Assembly: GCA_023014485.1 (NCBI GenBank)
Contig: JAJOZX010009473.1
Span: 7,501 to 71,500 of the forward strand
DNA from: Bathynomus jamesi
Lineage: Eukaryota; Arthropoda; Malacostraca; Isopoda; Cirolanidae
Direction of reading: 5' to 3'
Length of the DNA stretch: 64,000 nucleotides
Shown: in pieces, positions 46,868 through 57,563 of the stretch
Layout: each line of letters starts with the position of its first letter
Position numbering within the stretch: position 1 is the stretch's first letter
Position numbers and translations under genes: made by a program
Notes under the pieces: model-generated
The model's input: only the letters and a program-made list of their open reading frames with translations
The model's database searches: none
Told to the model about the DNA's origin: nothing

Positions 46868-48045
46868 GCAAACAACCACAGGGAAAAGGAAACACAAAGT
46901 CCGAGCGCTTTCGTGATATATTCACATTATCAAGGAGGAACAGAAAATAGACAGAGATTACAAAGTAAATGAGTTAAATAGACAAGCAAGAAATTCACAA
47001 TCGGCACCTCAAATTAAAGGCCTTAAAGCCCTCTAAAGATTTTTTCAATTGATAACATAATCTGTAAGCTGCTAAATTACTAAATATACTGTAAAAGAAG
47101 TATATAGATGAAATTAGACAAAAAAACCAATACAGAGAACAAAAATTATTATTATGGTTATTAACAATAATATTTAATTAAAGCAGGAAATTAAATGGCC
47201 AGAAATTAATGAAAACAAAGGGAATGGTGCCATCGTCTTACAGGCGAAGGGCCTACTGTTTTCTTGACTGCATTCTTGCCCCCTTAATGGTTTGCCCTGG
47301 CTAAATAAATAAATATTATTGTAAGAACTGTTAACATTCTTATGTGTCTATTTTAATTGTAATATTTCTTTCGTGTATGATCTTTGGTTGCTGGTGGGTT
47401 TATTGGACTTTTCAACTGGGTTGCTTTTGGGAAAACAATTTTTCCAGACTGTTTGTAGAAAAAATTTTGTAATATTCTGTAAGACGATGGCACCATTCCC
47501 TTTGTTTTCATTAATTTTTGGCCATTTAATTTCCTGCTTTAATTAAATATTATTGTTAATAACCATTATAATAATTTTTGTTTTCTGTACTGGTGTTTTG
47601 TCTAATTTCATCTATATAGTCCTTTTATATTTAGTAATTTAGCAGCCTATAGATTATGTTATCTATTTGTTATCTACGTTATCTATTTGTTTTTCATTAA
47701 ATTCTTGCCAATTAATTGCCTGCTTTAATTAAATATTAGTGTTAATAACCATTATAATAATTTTTGTTCTCTGTATTGTTTTTTTTGTCTAATTTCAGCT
47801 ACATACTTATTTTACAGTATATTTAGTAATTTAGCAGCCTACAGATTATGTTATCAATTGAAAAAATCTTTAGAGGGCTTTAAGGCCTTTAATTTGAGGT
47901 GCCGATTGTGAATTTTTTGCTTGTCTATTTAACTCATTTACTTTGTAATCTCTGTCTATTTTCTGTTCCTCCTTGATAATGTGAATATATCACGAAAGCG
48001 CTCGGACTTTGTGTTTCCTTTTCCCTGTGGTTGTTTGCTTATTAA
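46868..48045. repeat. Large palindrome of Penelope-type terminal repeats
   Basis: The left arm from 46868 (accacagggaaaaggaaac) and the right arm ending at about 48045 are inverted copies over more than 350 bp. Both contain ggtgccgattgtgaa and gacgatggcaccattccct. The right arm has an internal tandem duplication of the taattaaatatt-taataaccatt segment. Both tips carry tgataatgtgaatatatcacgaaagcgc, which has a stem followed by CGAAA. No reverse-transcriptase sequence. Reads as two head-to-head 3' ends of a Penelope-like element. Confidence 0.65.
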
Positions 48046-48094
48046 TAAGATCACGTGTTATTTTGTGATTTTAGTGCATATATATATATACATA

Positions 48095-48850
48095 CAGGGT
48101 GGGCCGTAAGTTTCCATACATAGGAAAAATTAAACGTTTGTTTTTATGTTTCAGATACCCTAAAATATGCGTTTGACGTAAGATCTTGTTTACTGATGAA
48201 GCAAATTTTTACGTCAATGGAGAGGTTAATCGGCAAAACATACGTTATTGGAGTAATGCTAACCCTAACTGGCTGAGTCCGACGAAGATGCAAGGTGCCG
48301 GTAAAGTGATGGTGTGGGCCGGGATATGGGGTGACAGAATTATTGGACCAATTTTTGTCAGTGGAAATCTTAATGCCGAAAGGTATCTTAACATGTTGCA
48401 AGAAGAGATTTTCCCATCCCTGCTAAACGAGGAAGGTAACTTCCCAGTTTACTTCCAGCAAGATGGAGCTCCACCTCATTATGGTCTTCACGTGCGTCGG
48501 TATTTGGATCAGCAGTTTCCGGATGCTTGGATTGGTCGGCGTGATCCTGTGGAGTGGCCTCCCAGATCCCCAGATCTCACCCCCCTTGATTTCTATCTTT
48601 GGGGGCACTTGAAGGCCATGGTGTATCAGGAAAAGATACACGAGACATAAATCATCTAAAGGAACGTATCACCAACGCCATTACAAGCATAACGTCAACT
48701 GTGCTAATGCGTGTTCATCAACAGTGGGGAACACGTATTGAAATGTGTTTTCAAAACAATGGCAACCATGTAGAGCATATTATATAAATAAAAATGGTTG
48801 TCCATAACAAAATGTTTATTTTTCCTATGTATGGAAACTTACGGCCCACC

Positions 48851-48853
<3 letters not shown>
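48095..48853 (+). mobile_element. Mariner-like deletion derivative keeping the catalytic domain
   Basis: Ends cagggtgggccgtaagttt and the inverse are flanked by TA on each side (48093-48094 and 48854-48855) and then (TA)n. At 759 bp it lacks the part coding for the DNA-binding domain. Confidence 0.9.
48186..48787 (+). pseudogene. Transposase catalytic domain (DD41D-type), N-terminally deleted
   Basis: Begins at the first Asp box ([20 protein letters not shown]), then [17 protein letters not shown]. The second Asp is in [11 protein letters not shown] and the third in [12 protein letters not shown], with 41 residues between. One frameshift near 48640 moves reading into [17 protein letters not shown], which runs to a stop at 48787. 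The three acidic residues are intact. No helix-turn-helix is present. Confidence 0.85.
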
Positions 48854-48886
<33 letters not shown>

Positions 48887-48987
48887 TCAACTGCAAAGAA
48901 CACGCAGTATAAATAACGTAAAGAACGACGCTTGTATAGGAGATATTCCGCGCAAGACGAGAAAGAGAAAACAACAAATGAAAAAAT

Positions 48988-49063
48988 GAAGTACCACCTG
49001 GGAATCGAACCCGGGATCTTCCGATTGCCGGTCAGACGCGATAACCACTACACCATGGACTTC
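48988..49063 (-). tRNA. tRNA-like unit 1, anticodon position GGC
   Basis: A box tggtgtagtgg, anticodon arm tctga-ccggcaa-tcgga, T arm ccggg-ttcgatt-cccag, and exact B-box consensus ggttcgattcc. A T6 run follows the 3' end. C replaces U33, and the acceptor stem aagtcca/tgg-t-actt has a bulge. Structure follows a valine-type tRNA frame with an alanine-type anticodon. Confidence 0.45.
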
Positions 49064-49252
49064 ACTCTTCCAAATGCCGTAATTCCTCTACATACTCGCA
49101 GAAACCAATGCCCCAAGGGGGCACCTCCCGCATGCCGTAACATTATATACATTCAACTGCAAAGAACACGCAGTATAAATAACGTAAAGAACGACGCTTG
49201 TATAGGAGATATTCCGCGCAAGACGAGAAAGAGAAAACAACAAATGAAAAAT

Positions 49253-49328
49253 GAAGTACCACCTGGGAATCGAACCCGGGATCTTCCGATTGCCGGTCAG
49301 ACGCGATAACCACTACACCATGGACTTC
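49253..49328 (-). tRNA. tRNA-like unit 2
   Basis: Same as unit 1, except that the 3' T-run is T5 rather than T6. Confidence 0.45.
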
Positions 49329-49421
49329 ACTCTTCCAAATGCCGTAATTCCTCTACATACTCGCCCCCTTGGGGCATTGGTTTCTGCGAGTATGTAGAGG
49401 AATTACGGCATTTGGAAGAGT

Positions 49422-49497
49422 GAAGTCCATGGTGTAGTGGTTATCGCGTCTGACCGGCAATCGGAAGATCCCGGGTTCGATTCCCAGGTGGTACTTC
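49422..49497 (+). tRNA. tRNA-like unit 3, inverted
   Basis: Same sequence as unit 1 on the + strand, followed by cattttttc. Confidence 0.45.
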
Positions 49498-49687
49498 ATT
49501 TTTTCATTTGTTGTTTTCTCTTTCTCGTCTTGCGCGGAATATCTCCTATACAAGCGTCGTTCTTTACGTTATTTATACTGCGTGTTCTTTGCAGTTGAAT
49601 GTATATAATGTTACGGCATGCGGGAGGTGCCCCCTTGGGGCATTGGTTTCTGCGAGTATGTAGAGGAATTACGGCATTTGGAAGAGT

Positions 49688-49763
49688 GAAGTCCATGGTG
49701 TAGTGGTTATCGCGTCTGACCGGCAATCGGAAGATCCCGGGTTCGATTCCCAGGTGGTACTTC
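49688..49763 (+). tRNA. tRNA-like unit 4
   Basis: Same as unit 3, 266 bp downstream, with a T6 run after the 3' end. Confidence 0.45.
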
Positions 49764-49953
49764 ATTTTTTCATTTGTTGTTTTCTCTTTCTCGTCTTGCG
49801 CGGAATATCTCCTATACAAGCGTCGTTCTTTACGTTATTTATACTGCGTGTTCTTTGCAGTTGAATGTATATAATGTTACGGCATGCGGGAGGTGCCCCC
49901 TTGGGGCATTGGTTTCTGCGAGTATGTAGAGGAATTACGGCATTTGGAAGAGT

Positions 49954-50029
49954 GAAGTCCATGGTGTAGTGGTTATCGCGTCTGACCGGCAATCGGAAGA
50001 TCCCGGGTTCGATTCCCAGGTGGTACTTC
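49954..50029 (+). tRNA. tRNA-like unit 5
   Basis: Same as unit 3, again 266 bp downstream. The array stops about 70 bp later at a (TA)n tract. Confidence 0.45.
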
Positions 50030-50125
50030 ATTTTTTCATTTGTTGTTTTCTCTTTCTCGTCTTGCGCGGAATATCTCCTATACAAGCGTCGTTCTTTACG
50101 ATATATATATATATATATACACATA

Positions 50126-50869
50126 CAGGGTGGGCCGAAAGTCTGGATCCATAGGAAAATATTTATTTTAATACATAAATTACAACAAATGGTAAATACT
50201 TAAAATGAATATCAACTTTAACTCGTAAATGCGTATCCGTGATACTGTACAGTAGTTCGTACTCCAGTATAAATACTCAAATACTTTTTTTATTTCAGCC
50301 CAGAAATGGCTTCGAATCTAACAACAGAAGACCGGGTAGAACTTGTGCTCATGTACGCAAGACAGGGCGCTACACACACAGAAGTTGCTACCGAATTCAA
50401 TAGAAATCATCCTGATAAGCATCCAGTAACACATGCGACTGTTGGCAAGTTGTTTAAACGTTTCAAAGAAACAGGAAGTGTACTGTACATGATCGACGGC
50501 GTTCTGGTCGTCCAAAAACTGCAACTGATGAAAATACCTCTGCAATGGTATGTGAAACTTTAACGAATAGTCCAGTAAAGTCAACAAGAAGATTATCAAA
50601 TGAAACACGCATCTCGAGAACTTCAATTCGAAGAATTATTAAAAATCATAATTTCCATCCCTAAGAGTGTCGATGTCAGAGGCCGCCAATTTGAGCATTT
50701 GTTATAATTTGTTGTTTATACTGGAGTACGAACCACTGTACAGTATCACGGATACGCATTTACGAGTTAAAGTTGATATTCATTTTAAGTATTTACCATT
50801 TGTTGTAATTTATGTATTAAAATAAATATTTTCCTATGGATCCAGACTTTTGGCCCACGGCCCACCCTG
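50126..50869 (+). mobile_element. Mariner-like deletion derivative keeping the DNA-binding domain
   Basis: Inverted repeats of about 150 bp (50126-50273 and 50714-50869) begin cagggtgggccgaaagtctg. They are flanked by TA on both sides within (TA)n. The right tip has a duplicated ggcccac. Only the transposase N-terminus remains inside. Confidence 0.9.
50306..50540 (+). pseudogene. Transposase helix-turn-helix fragment
   Basis: ATG at 50306 reads MASNLTTEDRVELVLMYARQ then THTEVATEFNRNHPD and ATVGKLFKRFKETGSV. This is the N-terminal helix-turn-helix type found in DD41D-like transposases. A frame change follows near 50490 and the catalytic domain is missing. Confidence 0.75.
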
Positions 50870-50920
50870 TATATATATATATGATGAATAAAACCACGAA
50901 GAAAAGGAAACACAGAATGG

Positions 50921-50953
50921 TGCGCAAGCGCTTTCGTCTAATGACATCCTCAG
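50921..50953 (-). ncRNA. Hammerhead-like motif
   Basis: Minus strand: CTGAGGA, then stem gtc-atta-gac, then GAAA, then gcgc-tt-gcgc. The CTGAnGA and GAAA boxes and both stems fit a minimal type I hammerhead. The expected U before the cleavage base is not evident, so activity is doubtful. Hammerheads are known in the terminal repeats of Penelope-like elements. Confidence 0.45.
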
Positions 50954-51204
50954 GAACACTGAAGTACATAAAGAATTACAGCCTATATATACGTTACAGA
51001 AAAAAATATATATATATATACACAATAAACGTAGAAATAAAAATTAAACATTAAAGGATTGTGGGAGGAGCATACAAATTTGTAAGGAAAAACTCGATTT
51101 TTAGCACTTTTGCTCGAATCCAACACAAGTTCAAATGAATTGTTTCCAACCAATGTTATAGTTAATTAAAAAAAATAATAAAAATAAAAATAAAACATAA
51201 CTTG

Positions 51205-51768
51205 TAGGGTTGCCAAGTGTCCTTTATTTCAAAGGACAGTTCTTTATTTCAGCTCATGTGTCCTTGTCCTTTGATAAACTCGGAAAGGAGGCCATATGTC
51301 CTTTAATTCAGTAATTGACTCTCAAAATTTTATTCATCACTAAAAATTTGTGACGGAGATATTTTCAAACTTAATTAATTCGTTAATCGGGAGAAGTAAG
51401 ATTCAACATTCAGATGTGATTTCTAGTAAATCAGAGTTGGCAATCCTGCCCCCATTGCCCGTTGCCATGTCATCCTTGCTGGAGAGGAACGAGGAAGGCA
51501 TCGCCCGCTAACGTATTTTTTGTGCTTTGCCATATTAAATCGGCTTCATGAGTTTTTGACGTGATTCTATTTTTTATGAGTTGAAGAATATCTTCAGATG
51601 AATACTTAGGTAAGAATACTTAATTATATACTAGGTTTCCCTCTCTTAGAAAGTTAGAAAACATTATTTTACGTGTCGCGCTACTGAAAGTTAAGGCTTG
51701 TTCGTGTCTAATTTTTTTTCTAGCGTGCAAGTGTCCTTTATTCAAGATCTGTTGACTTGGCAACCCTA
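51205..51768. mobile_element. hAT-like MITE in the Penelope-like element
   Basis: Ends tagggttgccaagtgtcctt and the inverse ending ttggcaaccctac. The uninterrupted sister arm shows cttataag at this site. The right flank keeps cttataag and the left keeps only cttg, so the duplication has decayed. Interior repeats of tgtcctttatt; no coding. Confidence 0.75.
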
Positions 51769-51896
51769 CTTATAAGAGGAGCATACAAATTTATACTGGA
51801 AATCTGCCCAGGTTTTAGCGCACTGCCCTTCTTGTCTAAGTTCGATATATATAAAAATAAATTGAAAAAGAAAAGTTATTAGCGTAGCATACAAGT

Positions 51897-52765
51897 TTAC
51901 CAAAGGTTTAGCGTTCTACCCTTCTTATGTAAATCCGTTCTGAAGGAATTCAAAACAACAGGATCGAGTTGAAAAAGACCTTTGCTTATGTTAAAGTTAT
52001 TTGTAAGTTGGATAATGGCAGACTCAAGAATATTTCTATAAATAATGTTGCTAGAGTGAAACAAAACTGAAGCATTATTCCAATCAATACAGTGGGATAA
52101 CTCTGACAAATGGACAAAAAGGGCACTGGACGACTGTCCTGTTCTAACGGAATATTGATGGTTTTATACGTGTGTGCAAATCCTTTCCCGTCTGACCTAT
52201 GTAAAAGGAATCACATTGTTTACAACCAATTTTATAGATAATGCCTGAATTATTGGTAGGGCTATTTTTTACTATGATATTTTTCACAATGTTGTTATAT
52301 GAAAATACTACATTAATATTCAAAAGTTTAAGTACATTAGCAATGCCTAAAAAGCCTGGGAAAAATGGAAATACTAAAATATTCTTTGACAAAGTACGAG
52401 TGTTATTATTCACACGATAGAAAGTTCGTTTTGCCTTGTTGAGACAAGATTCTATAAACGCAGATGAATAACACAGATCAATTCCAATACCGTTGATTTT
52501 TTCCACTTCAAAATCGATGTATTGCGGACTGGCGATCCTAGGGCGCGGAGAAACATTGAAGAAAAAATAGCCTTCTTAGTGGGGGTGTCATGTCCCGAGT
52601 AAAAGTGTACGTAGGACAAATTGTTTGTTTTTTTCCGATAGATACTAAACTTAAAACTGGGCTTTCCCTATGTACACGCACATCCAAAAACGGGATTGAG
52701 TTGTCTTGCTCCACTTCTAAAGTAAACCTAATGGAGGGGACTTGATCATTTAACTGAAGGAGCAA
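51897..52765 (-). pseudogene. Penelope-like C-terminus (inverted truncated copy)
   Basis: Minus strand: LLQLNDQVPSIRFTLEVEQD and SIPFLDVRVHRESP (end of the reverse transcriptase), and MEKINGIGIDLCYSSAFIES. Then comes the GIY-YIG core IIYKIGCKQCDSFYIGQTGK, and a tail ending KKGRTLNLW. Several frameshifts. Nearly the same sequence as 56220-57084 on the other strand. Confidence 0.8.
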
Positions 52766-53870
52766 GTTCTTCCCAAATCCCTCCTTCCGATTCGCCTAAG
52801 ACAAATTGATGACCATTGGTTCAACAACTTCAGCAGATTAATTTTAAAGAAACATATTGAAGTCACCAGACAAAATGAGTGGTCCGCCTTCAAAAATTTA
52901 AGCATTGCCAAACGTAATTTTGTGACTTATTCCCCAACCGTGGATCCAACCTTTGTTTGATGAAATTTACAACGAGTTGCGTCGGAGACCTTCTTCACTT
53001 CGTAACATTTTGGATCGCAAAATTAAAAGTCTCATTCGAAATAGTCAGTGGAGTAAAAAAGCAAGCTCAGTGTGTTTTGAACCTTTCTTTGAAAAACCTT
53101 CGGCTTTACAAATTTGTTAATCTCACTTGTTTTGAAAAACAGTGTAATCTCCCTCAGTCTTTGTTTAACATAGTTAAAGGCCTTGTTTATAGTGCGGCGA
53201 ATAGTAGTTACGAAGATAACTTTCCTAAACGTTTTCGCAATAGCCTCTCTCAATTAAAAAAAGATGGTGAGCTCCATATTACTAAAGCAGACAAGGCTAA
53301 CACCATAGTTATTATGGACAAAGTGGACTACATCAGAAACATGAACGAGCTTCTCCAAGACCCCACCACATACAGCAAACTTAGGAAGAACCCGCAGGAT
53401 GACGTTATCAAATCATTTAATAGTGGCTTGAAACGCATTCTCAAAGATCATAAGGACTTAATTACGCTTTTCATGTCCACTTCACCTTCTCTGCCCTACC
53501 TTTACGGTCTTATTAAAACCCACAAACCTGGCAACCCTATGCGCCCTATTATTAGCTCGGTGGGCTCTATTACTTATAAACTCTCCAAATGGCTTGTCAA
53601 AGTCTTGTCCCCCATTCTCGGAACTATCTCTGATTCACATGTAAAAAATTCCATGGATCTTACTGAAAAATTGAATAATGCACGTACTGAAACCAACGAT
53701 AGATTGATCAGTTTTGACGTTTGTTTACAAAAGTGCCGATTGACGATATGCGTGACTTTCTCTCCCGAGAATTACATAAGTATGACCTCCCACTACCTGC
53801 ACACATTGTTTTGGAACTTATTAAGCTTTGCATCAAAGACTGTAAATTCACTTTCAATAACGAGTATTAT

Positions 53871-56038
53871 ATCACTGGGGAACAAAAAAATTTTTTTTTC
53901 TTGGTGCCTGAGATTTTAGACCTTATTCTGGATATTTTCATGCCACTGATTCAGAAAATATCATCCATTTTGTTCTAGCAGCTCTAGTTTTTGAGATATT
54001 GCATACGTCATTACCTACTTTATTACCCTTCTGGAACGGTATTATGAGTTGCTCGTAAATCTAAATGCATCTGTACAGTATAATTAAATTGTAGCTATGA
54101 TTTTGCTGATGTTGCTGTTTTGCATGTGTATTGTACATGTACTAACGTGAATTCTTTCCTGTTACAGGTGTTGACATGGCTTCATCACGAAGAAAGTGTT
54201 TAAATCATCCAGATGTGTTTTGTTTTATCTGCGGAGAGTACACGTTCATTGAACAGAGAAAAACTATTACTGATTTTGTGAAAAAAGCTTATTTTGCCTA
54301 TTTCAAAGTACAACTAGGGGACCAAGATAAGCCATGGGCTCCTCATGTTGTGTGTAAAACGTGTACGGAGCATCTGCGGCAATGGACCAACGGAAAGAGG
54401 AGGTGCCTGAAATTTGGTATACCAATGGTATGGAGAGAACAGAGAAACCACAGTGATGACTGTTACTTTTGTTTGGTGAATATAAAGGGCATCAATGGAC
54501 GTAACCGGAGTAAATGGACGTATCCTGACATAGACTCAGCTAGACGGCCTGTTTCACATTCAGATGAGATACCTGTCCCATCATTCAGCCATCTTCCAGA
54601 GCTCCCTCAAGAAGATGATGAATCTGCTACTGATAAAGAAAGCATATGTGGGCAAAATGACTGATTTCGAAGGACCGTCATCAGTTGCAGAAGGTTTTAG
54701 TCAACACGCATTAAACGACCTCATAAGGGACTTAAGTCTTTCGAAGAAATCGTCTGAATTGTTAGCTTCCAGGCTGGGAGAAAAAAATTTACTGCTGCCG
54801 GGAACCAAAATCACGTTATATCGCGACAGAGAAAAGGATTTACTGCCCTTCTTCTCAAAAGAGAACGATTTAGTTTTCTGCAACAATGTGCGCGGATTGC
54901 TGATGAAAATGGGCATATCGGAATACACACCAAGTGAATGGCGGTTATTCATAGATAGCTCCAAACGGAGCCTAAAATGTGTTCTTCTACACAACGGCAA
55001 CAGATACAGATCAATCCCAATTGGTCACTCAGTCGGTATGAGAGAAGAGCACGGGACAGTCGCCCTAGTCCTAGAAAAGATATCATACCGAGAGAGAAAA
55101 CATGGTGGTTGGAGAAAAAAATATCATCAAAGAAGCTTTGGTTGACAGAGAAAGGATCATATTGCCACCACTGCACATCAAACTAGGTTTGATGAAACAA
55201 TTTATAAAGGCTTTGAACAGAGATGGGACGTGTTTTGGCTACATATGTAGAAAATTTCCTGCGCTGAGCATGGAAAAGCTGAAGGCAGGTATTTTCGATG
55301 GACCGCAAATCCGGGAACTCATGAAAGACCCGCGTTTCCAAGATTCAATGGACAACATTGAGGCACGTGCGTGGTCATCGTTTAGTATGGTTGTGAAGAA
55401 TTTCCTTGGGAACTATAAGGCCGATAACTACGGTGAACTAGTGGAGAATATGCTCTCTTCTTTTTGTAAACTTGGCTGTAAAATGAGCATCAAACTGCAT
55501 TACCTCCACAATCATTTGGATCGTTTCCCAGATAACCTCGGTGATCTAAGCGAGGAACAGGGTGAACGATTTCACCAAGAACTAAGGACCATGGAAGAAC
55601 GGTACCGCGGACGATGGGATACTCACATGATGGCAGATTACTGCTGGAGCATCCAACGCGAATGTCCTGGCACATCTCATCGCAAGAAATCTCAGAAACG
55701 CGGTTTATGTGAGATGTCTCAATGAAAGAACTTTTTTTGCCGTTCGTGTCTCAAGCTTGTTTGAATTTAAGAAATATTTTTCGTACCTTATGCTTGTTTG
55801 ATGTTAATACACTATTTTTGCTGACATTCATCATACTTTTGTATTCAATTGACAACAACAGTGATTGCCAGTCAGCAATTATATAATATTATATACATTA
55901 TATAGATATATATCATATCTTGATAAGCAGAGCTGATGGAGAAAAACTAATGTCATTTTTAGAATCAGCGACATCAATATACCCAGAAACAGGTCTAACA
56001 TCTAAGTCACCAAAAGTTGTGTTCCCCAGTGAATTAAA
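53871..56038 (+). mobile_element. CACTG-ended DNA transposon, copy 1 (internally deleted)
   Basis: Inverted ends cactggggaaca lie near 53873 and 56020-56031. The duplication TTAT is at 53867-53870 and 56039-56042. The host reading frame is restored when the element plus one TTAT is removed. CAC-type ends with a 4-bp duplication recall the CMC group (Chapaev-like), but the protein gives me no firm superfamily. About 75 bp at the right end is TA-rich. Confidence 0.75.
54176..55725 (+). pseudogene. Unclassified transposon protein (Cys-rich N-terminus), copy 1
   Basis: ATG at 54176: MASSRRKCLNHPDVFCFICG, KPWAPHVVCKTCTEHLRQW and FGIPMVWREQRNHSDDCYFC form a run of paired cysteines and histidines, probably zinc-binding. 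A shift near 54640 leads to LNDLIRDLSLSKKSSELLAS, EWRLFIDSSKRSLKCVLLHN and LVLEKISYRERKH. Then about 55 residues present in copy 2 are missing, and reading resumes VGEKNIIKEALVDRERIILP, LPPLHIKLGLMKQF, FDGPQIRELMKDP and LSEEQGERFHQE. The family is very common in arthropod genomes as uncharacterized protein. I take it to be the transposase from its position. Inactive here. Confidence 0.65.
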
Positions 56039-57399
56039 TTATCAACAAGTTTTTGGGATGGCCATGAGCAACCCCTTGTCGCCCCTCTTCTCCAATATTT
56101 ATATGGAGTTTTTCGAAATTACTTACATTCCGAGAATCCTGGGGGTTGGCATCTCATGGTTGCGGTACGTCGACGATATTTTGTGCATCTGGCCCGTGAA
56201 TCGTGACCTGGATGACTTCCTCCTTCAGTTAAATGATCAAGTCCCCTCCATTAAGTTTACTTTAGAAGTGGAACAAGACAACTCAATCCCGTTTTTGGAT
56301 GTGCGTGTACATAGGGAAAGCCCAGGTTTTAAGTTTAGTATCTATCGGAAAAAAAAAACAATTTGTCCTACGTACACTTTTACTCGGGACATGACACCCC
56401 CACTAAGAAGGCTATTTTTTCTTCAATGTTTCTCCGCGCCCTTAGGATCGCCAGTCCGCAATACATCGATGCCGAATTGGAAAAAATCAACGGTATTGGA
56501 AGTGATCTGTGTTATCCATCTGCGTTTATAGAATCTTGTCTCAACAAGGCAAAACGAACTTTCTATCGTGTGAATAATAACACTCGTACTTTGTCAAAGA
56601 ATATTTTAGTATTTCCATTTTTCCCGGGCTTTTTAGGCATTGCTAATGTATTTAAACTTTTGGATGTTAATGTAGTATTTTCATATAACAATATTGTGAA
56701 AAATATCATAGTAAAAAATAGCCCTACCAATAATTCAGGCATTATCTATAAAATTGGTTGTAAACAATGTGATTCCTTTTACATAGGTCAGACGGGAAAG
56801 GATTTGCACACACGTATAAAACCATCAATATTCCGTTAGAACAGGACAGTCGTCCAGTGCCCTTTTTGTCCATTTGTCAGTTATCCCACTGTATTGATTG
56901 GAATAATGCTTCAGTTTTGTTTCACTCGAGCAACATTATTTATAGACATATTTTTGAGTCTGCCATTATCCAACTTACGAATAACTTCAACCTGAGCAAA
57001 GGTCTTTTTCAACTCGATCCTGTTGTTTTGAATTCCTTCAGAACGGATTTGCATAAGAAGGGTAGAACGCTAAACCTTTGGTAAACTTGTATGCTACTCT
57101 AATAACTTTTATTTTTCAATTTATTTTTATATATATAGAACTTAGACAAGAAGGGCAGAGTGCTAAAACCTGGGCAGATTTCCAGTATAAATTTGTATGC
57201 TCCTCTTATAAGTTTTTTTATTTTTATTTTTCAATATATTATTTTTTTAATTAACTATAACATTGGTTGGAAACAATTCATTTGATCTTGTGTTGGATTC
57301 GAGCAAAAGTGCTAAAAATCGGTAGTTTTTCCTTACAAATTTGTATGCTCCTCTCACAATCCTTTAATGTTTAATTTTTATTTTTATTTCTACGTTTAT

Positions 57400-57442
<43 letters not shown>

Positions 57443-57525
57443 AAGCTATTGACTTCTCCTTAGGGAAACGGAGCTTACAGATGAAAAGAAGGATCAACAC
57501 AACGGCAAACATTTTCATTTATTTG

Positions 57526-57563
57526 TACTTCAGACGTTTCGACAAATCTTTTGTCATCATCAG
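57526..57563 (-). ncRNA. Hammerhead-like motif (inverted arm)
   Basis: Minus strand copy of the motif at 59296-59333: CTGATGA, stem gacaaa/tttgtc, GAAAC, and a terminal GTA. Loop differs by one base (cgtctgaa). Confidence 0.55.

Larger units (their letters stand above)
48882..50100. repeat. Palindromic array of five tRNA-like repeat units
   Basis: Units of about 266 bp: two head-to-tail with the tRNA-like part on the minus strand (48882-49363), a 23-bp centre, then three in the opposite direction (49387-50100). Each unit includes aaagaacgacgcttgta, the tRNA-like part, a 3' T-run, a taattcctctacata block and a ccccaagggggc hairpin. Copies are almost identical. Long open frames here (MYRRYSAQDEKEK...) are antisense translations of the repeat, not genes. 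Confidence 0.9.
52786..57084 (+). pseudogene. Penelope-like reverse transcriptase / GIY-YIG endonuclease, interrupted
   Basis: Such proteins reverse-transcribe their RNA at a break made by the GIY-YIG domain. Visible in order: RQIDDHWFNNFSRLILKKHI (N-terminus), a frameshifted DEIYNELRRRPSSLRNILDR, ITKADKANTIVIMDK, YGLIKTHKPGNPMRPIISSV, and SFDV followed by a shift to SLFTKVPIDD. The gene stops at 53870 (EYY) at the inserted transposon. It resumes at 56043 in frame with QQVFGMAMSNPLSPLFSNIY, then WLRYVDDILCIW (catalytic YVDD) and FLDVRVHRES. The endonuclease IIYKIGCKQCDSFYIGQTGK and a tail to 57084 follow. Frameshifts near 52960, 53720, 56350 and 56835. Confidence 0.85.
50880..57400 (+). mobile_element. 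Penelope-like retroelement 1, with inverted partial copy
   Basis: A 5'-truncated copy on the minus strand (50880 to about 52785) is joined head-to-head to a longer copy on the + strand (about 52786-57400). The minus arm 51030-52770 and the + arm about 56220-57380 are near-identical inverted repeats. The + copy encodes a reverse transcriptase and a GIY-YIG endonuclease. It is interrupted by a DNA transposon at 53871-56038. Inverted partial copies are usual for this class. A (TA)n tract follows at 57401-57440. Confidence 0.85.

Noticed and set aside
48988..49063. Functional tRNA-Ala gene
   Set aside because: The anticodon position would be GGC, but U33 is replaced by C and the acceptor stem is bulged. 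Kept only as tRNA-like.
48882..50100. CRISPR-like pattern of regularly spaced repeats
   Set aside because: The units are long, nearly identical throughout and partly inverted, and they contain tRNA-like folds. There are no short repeats with unique spacers, and the DNA is eukaryotic.
48932..50124. Repeated 60-125 codon frames beginning MYRRYSAQDEKEKTTNEK
   Set aside because: They are antisense translations of the tRNA-like repeat units. Identity between copies reflects DNA repetition, not protein selection.
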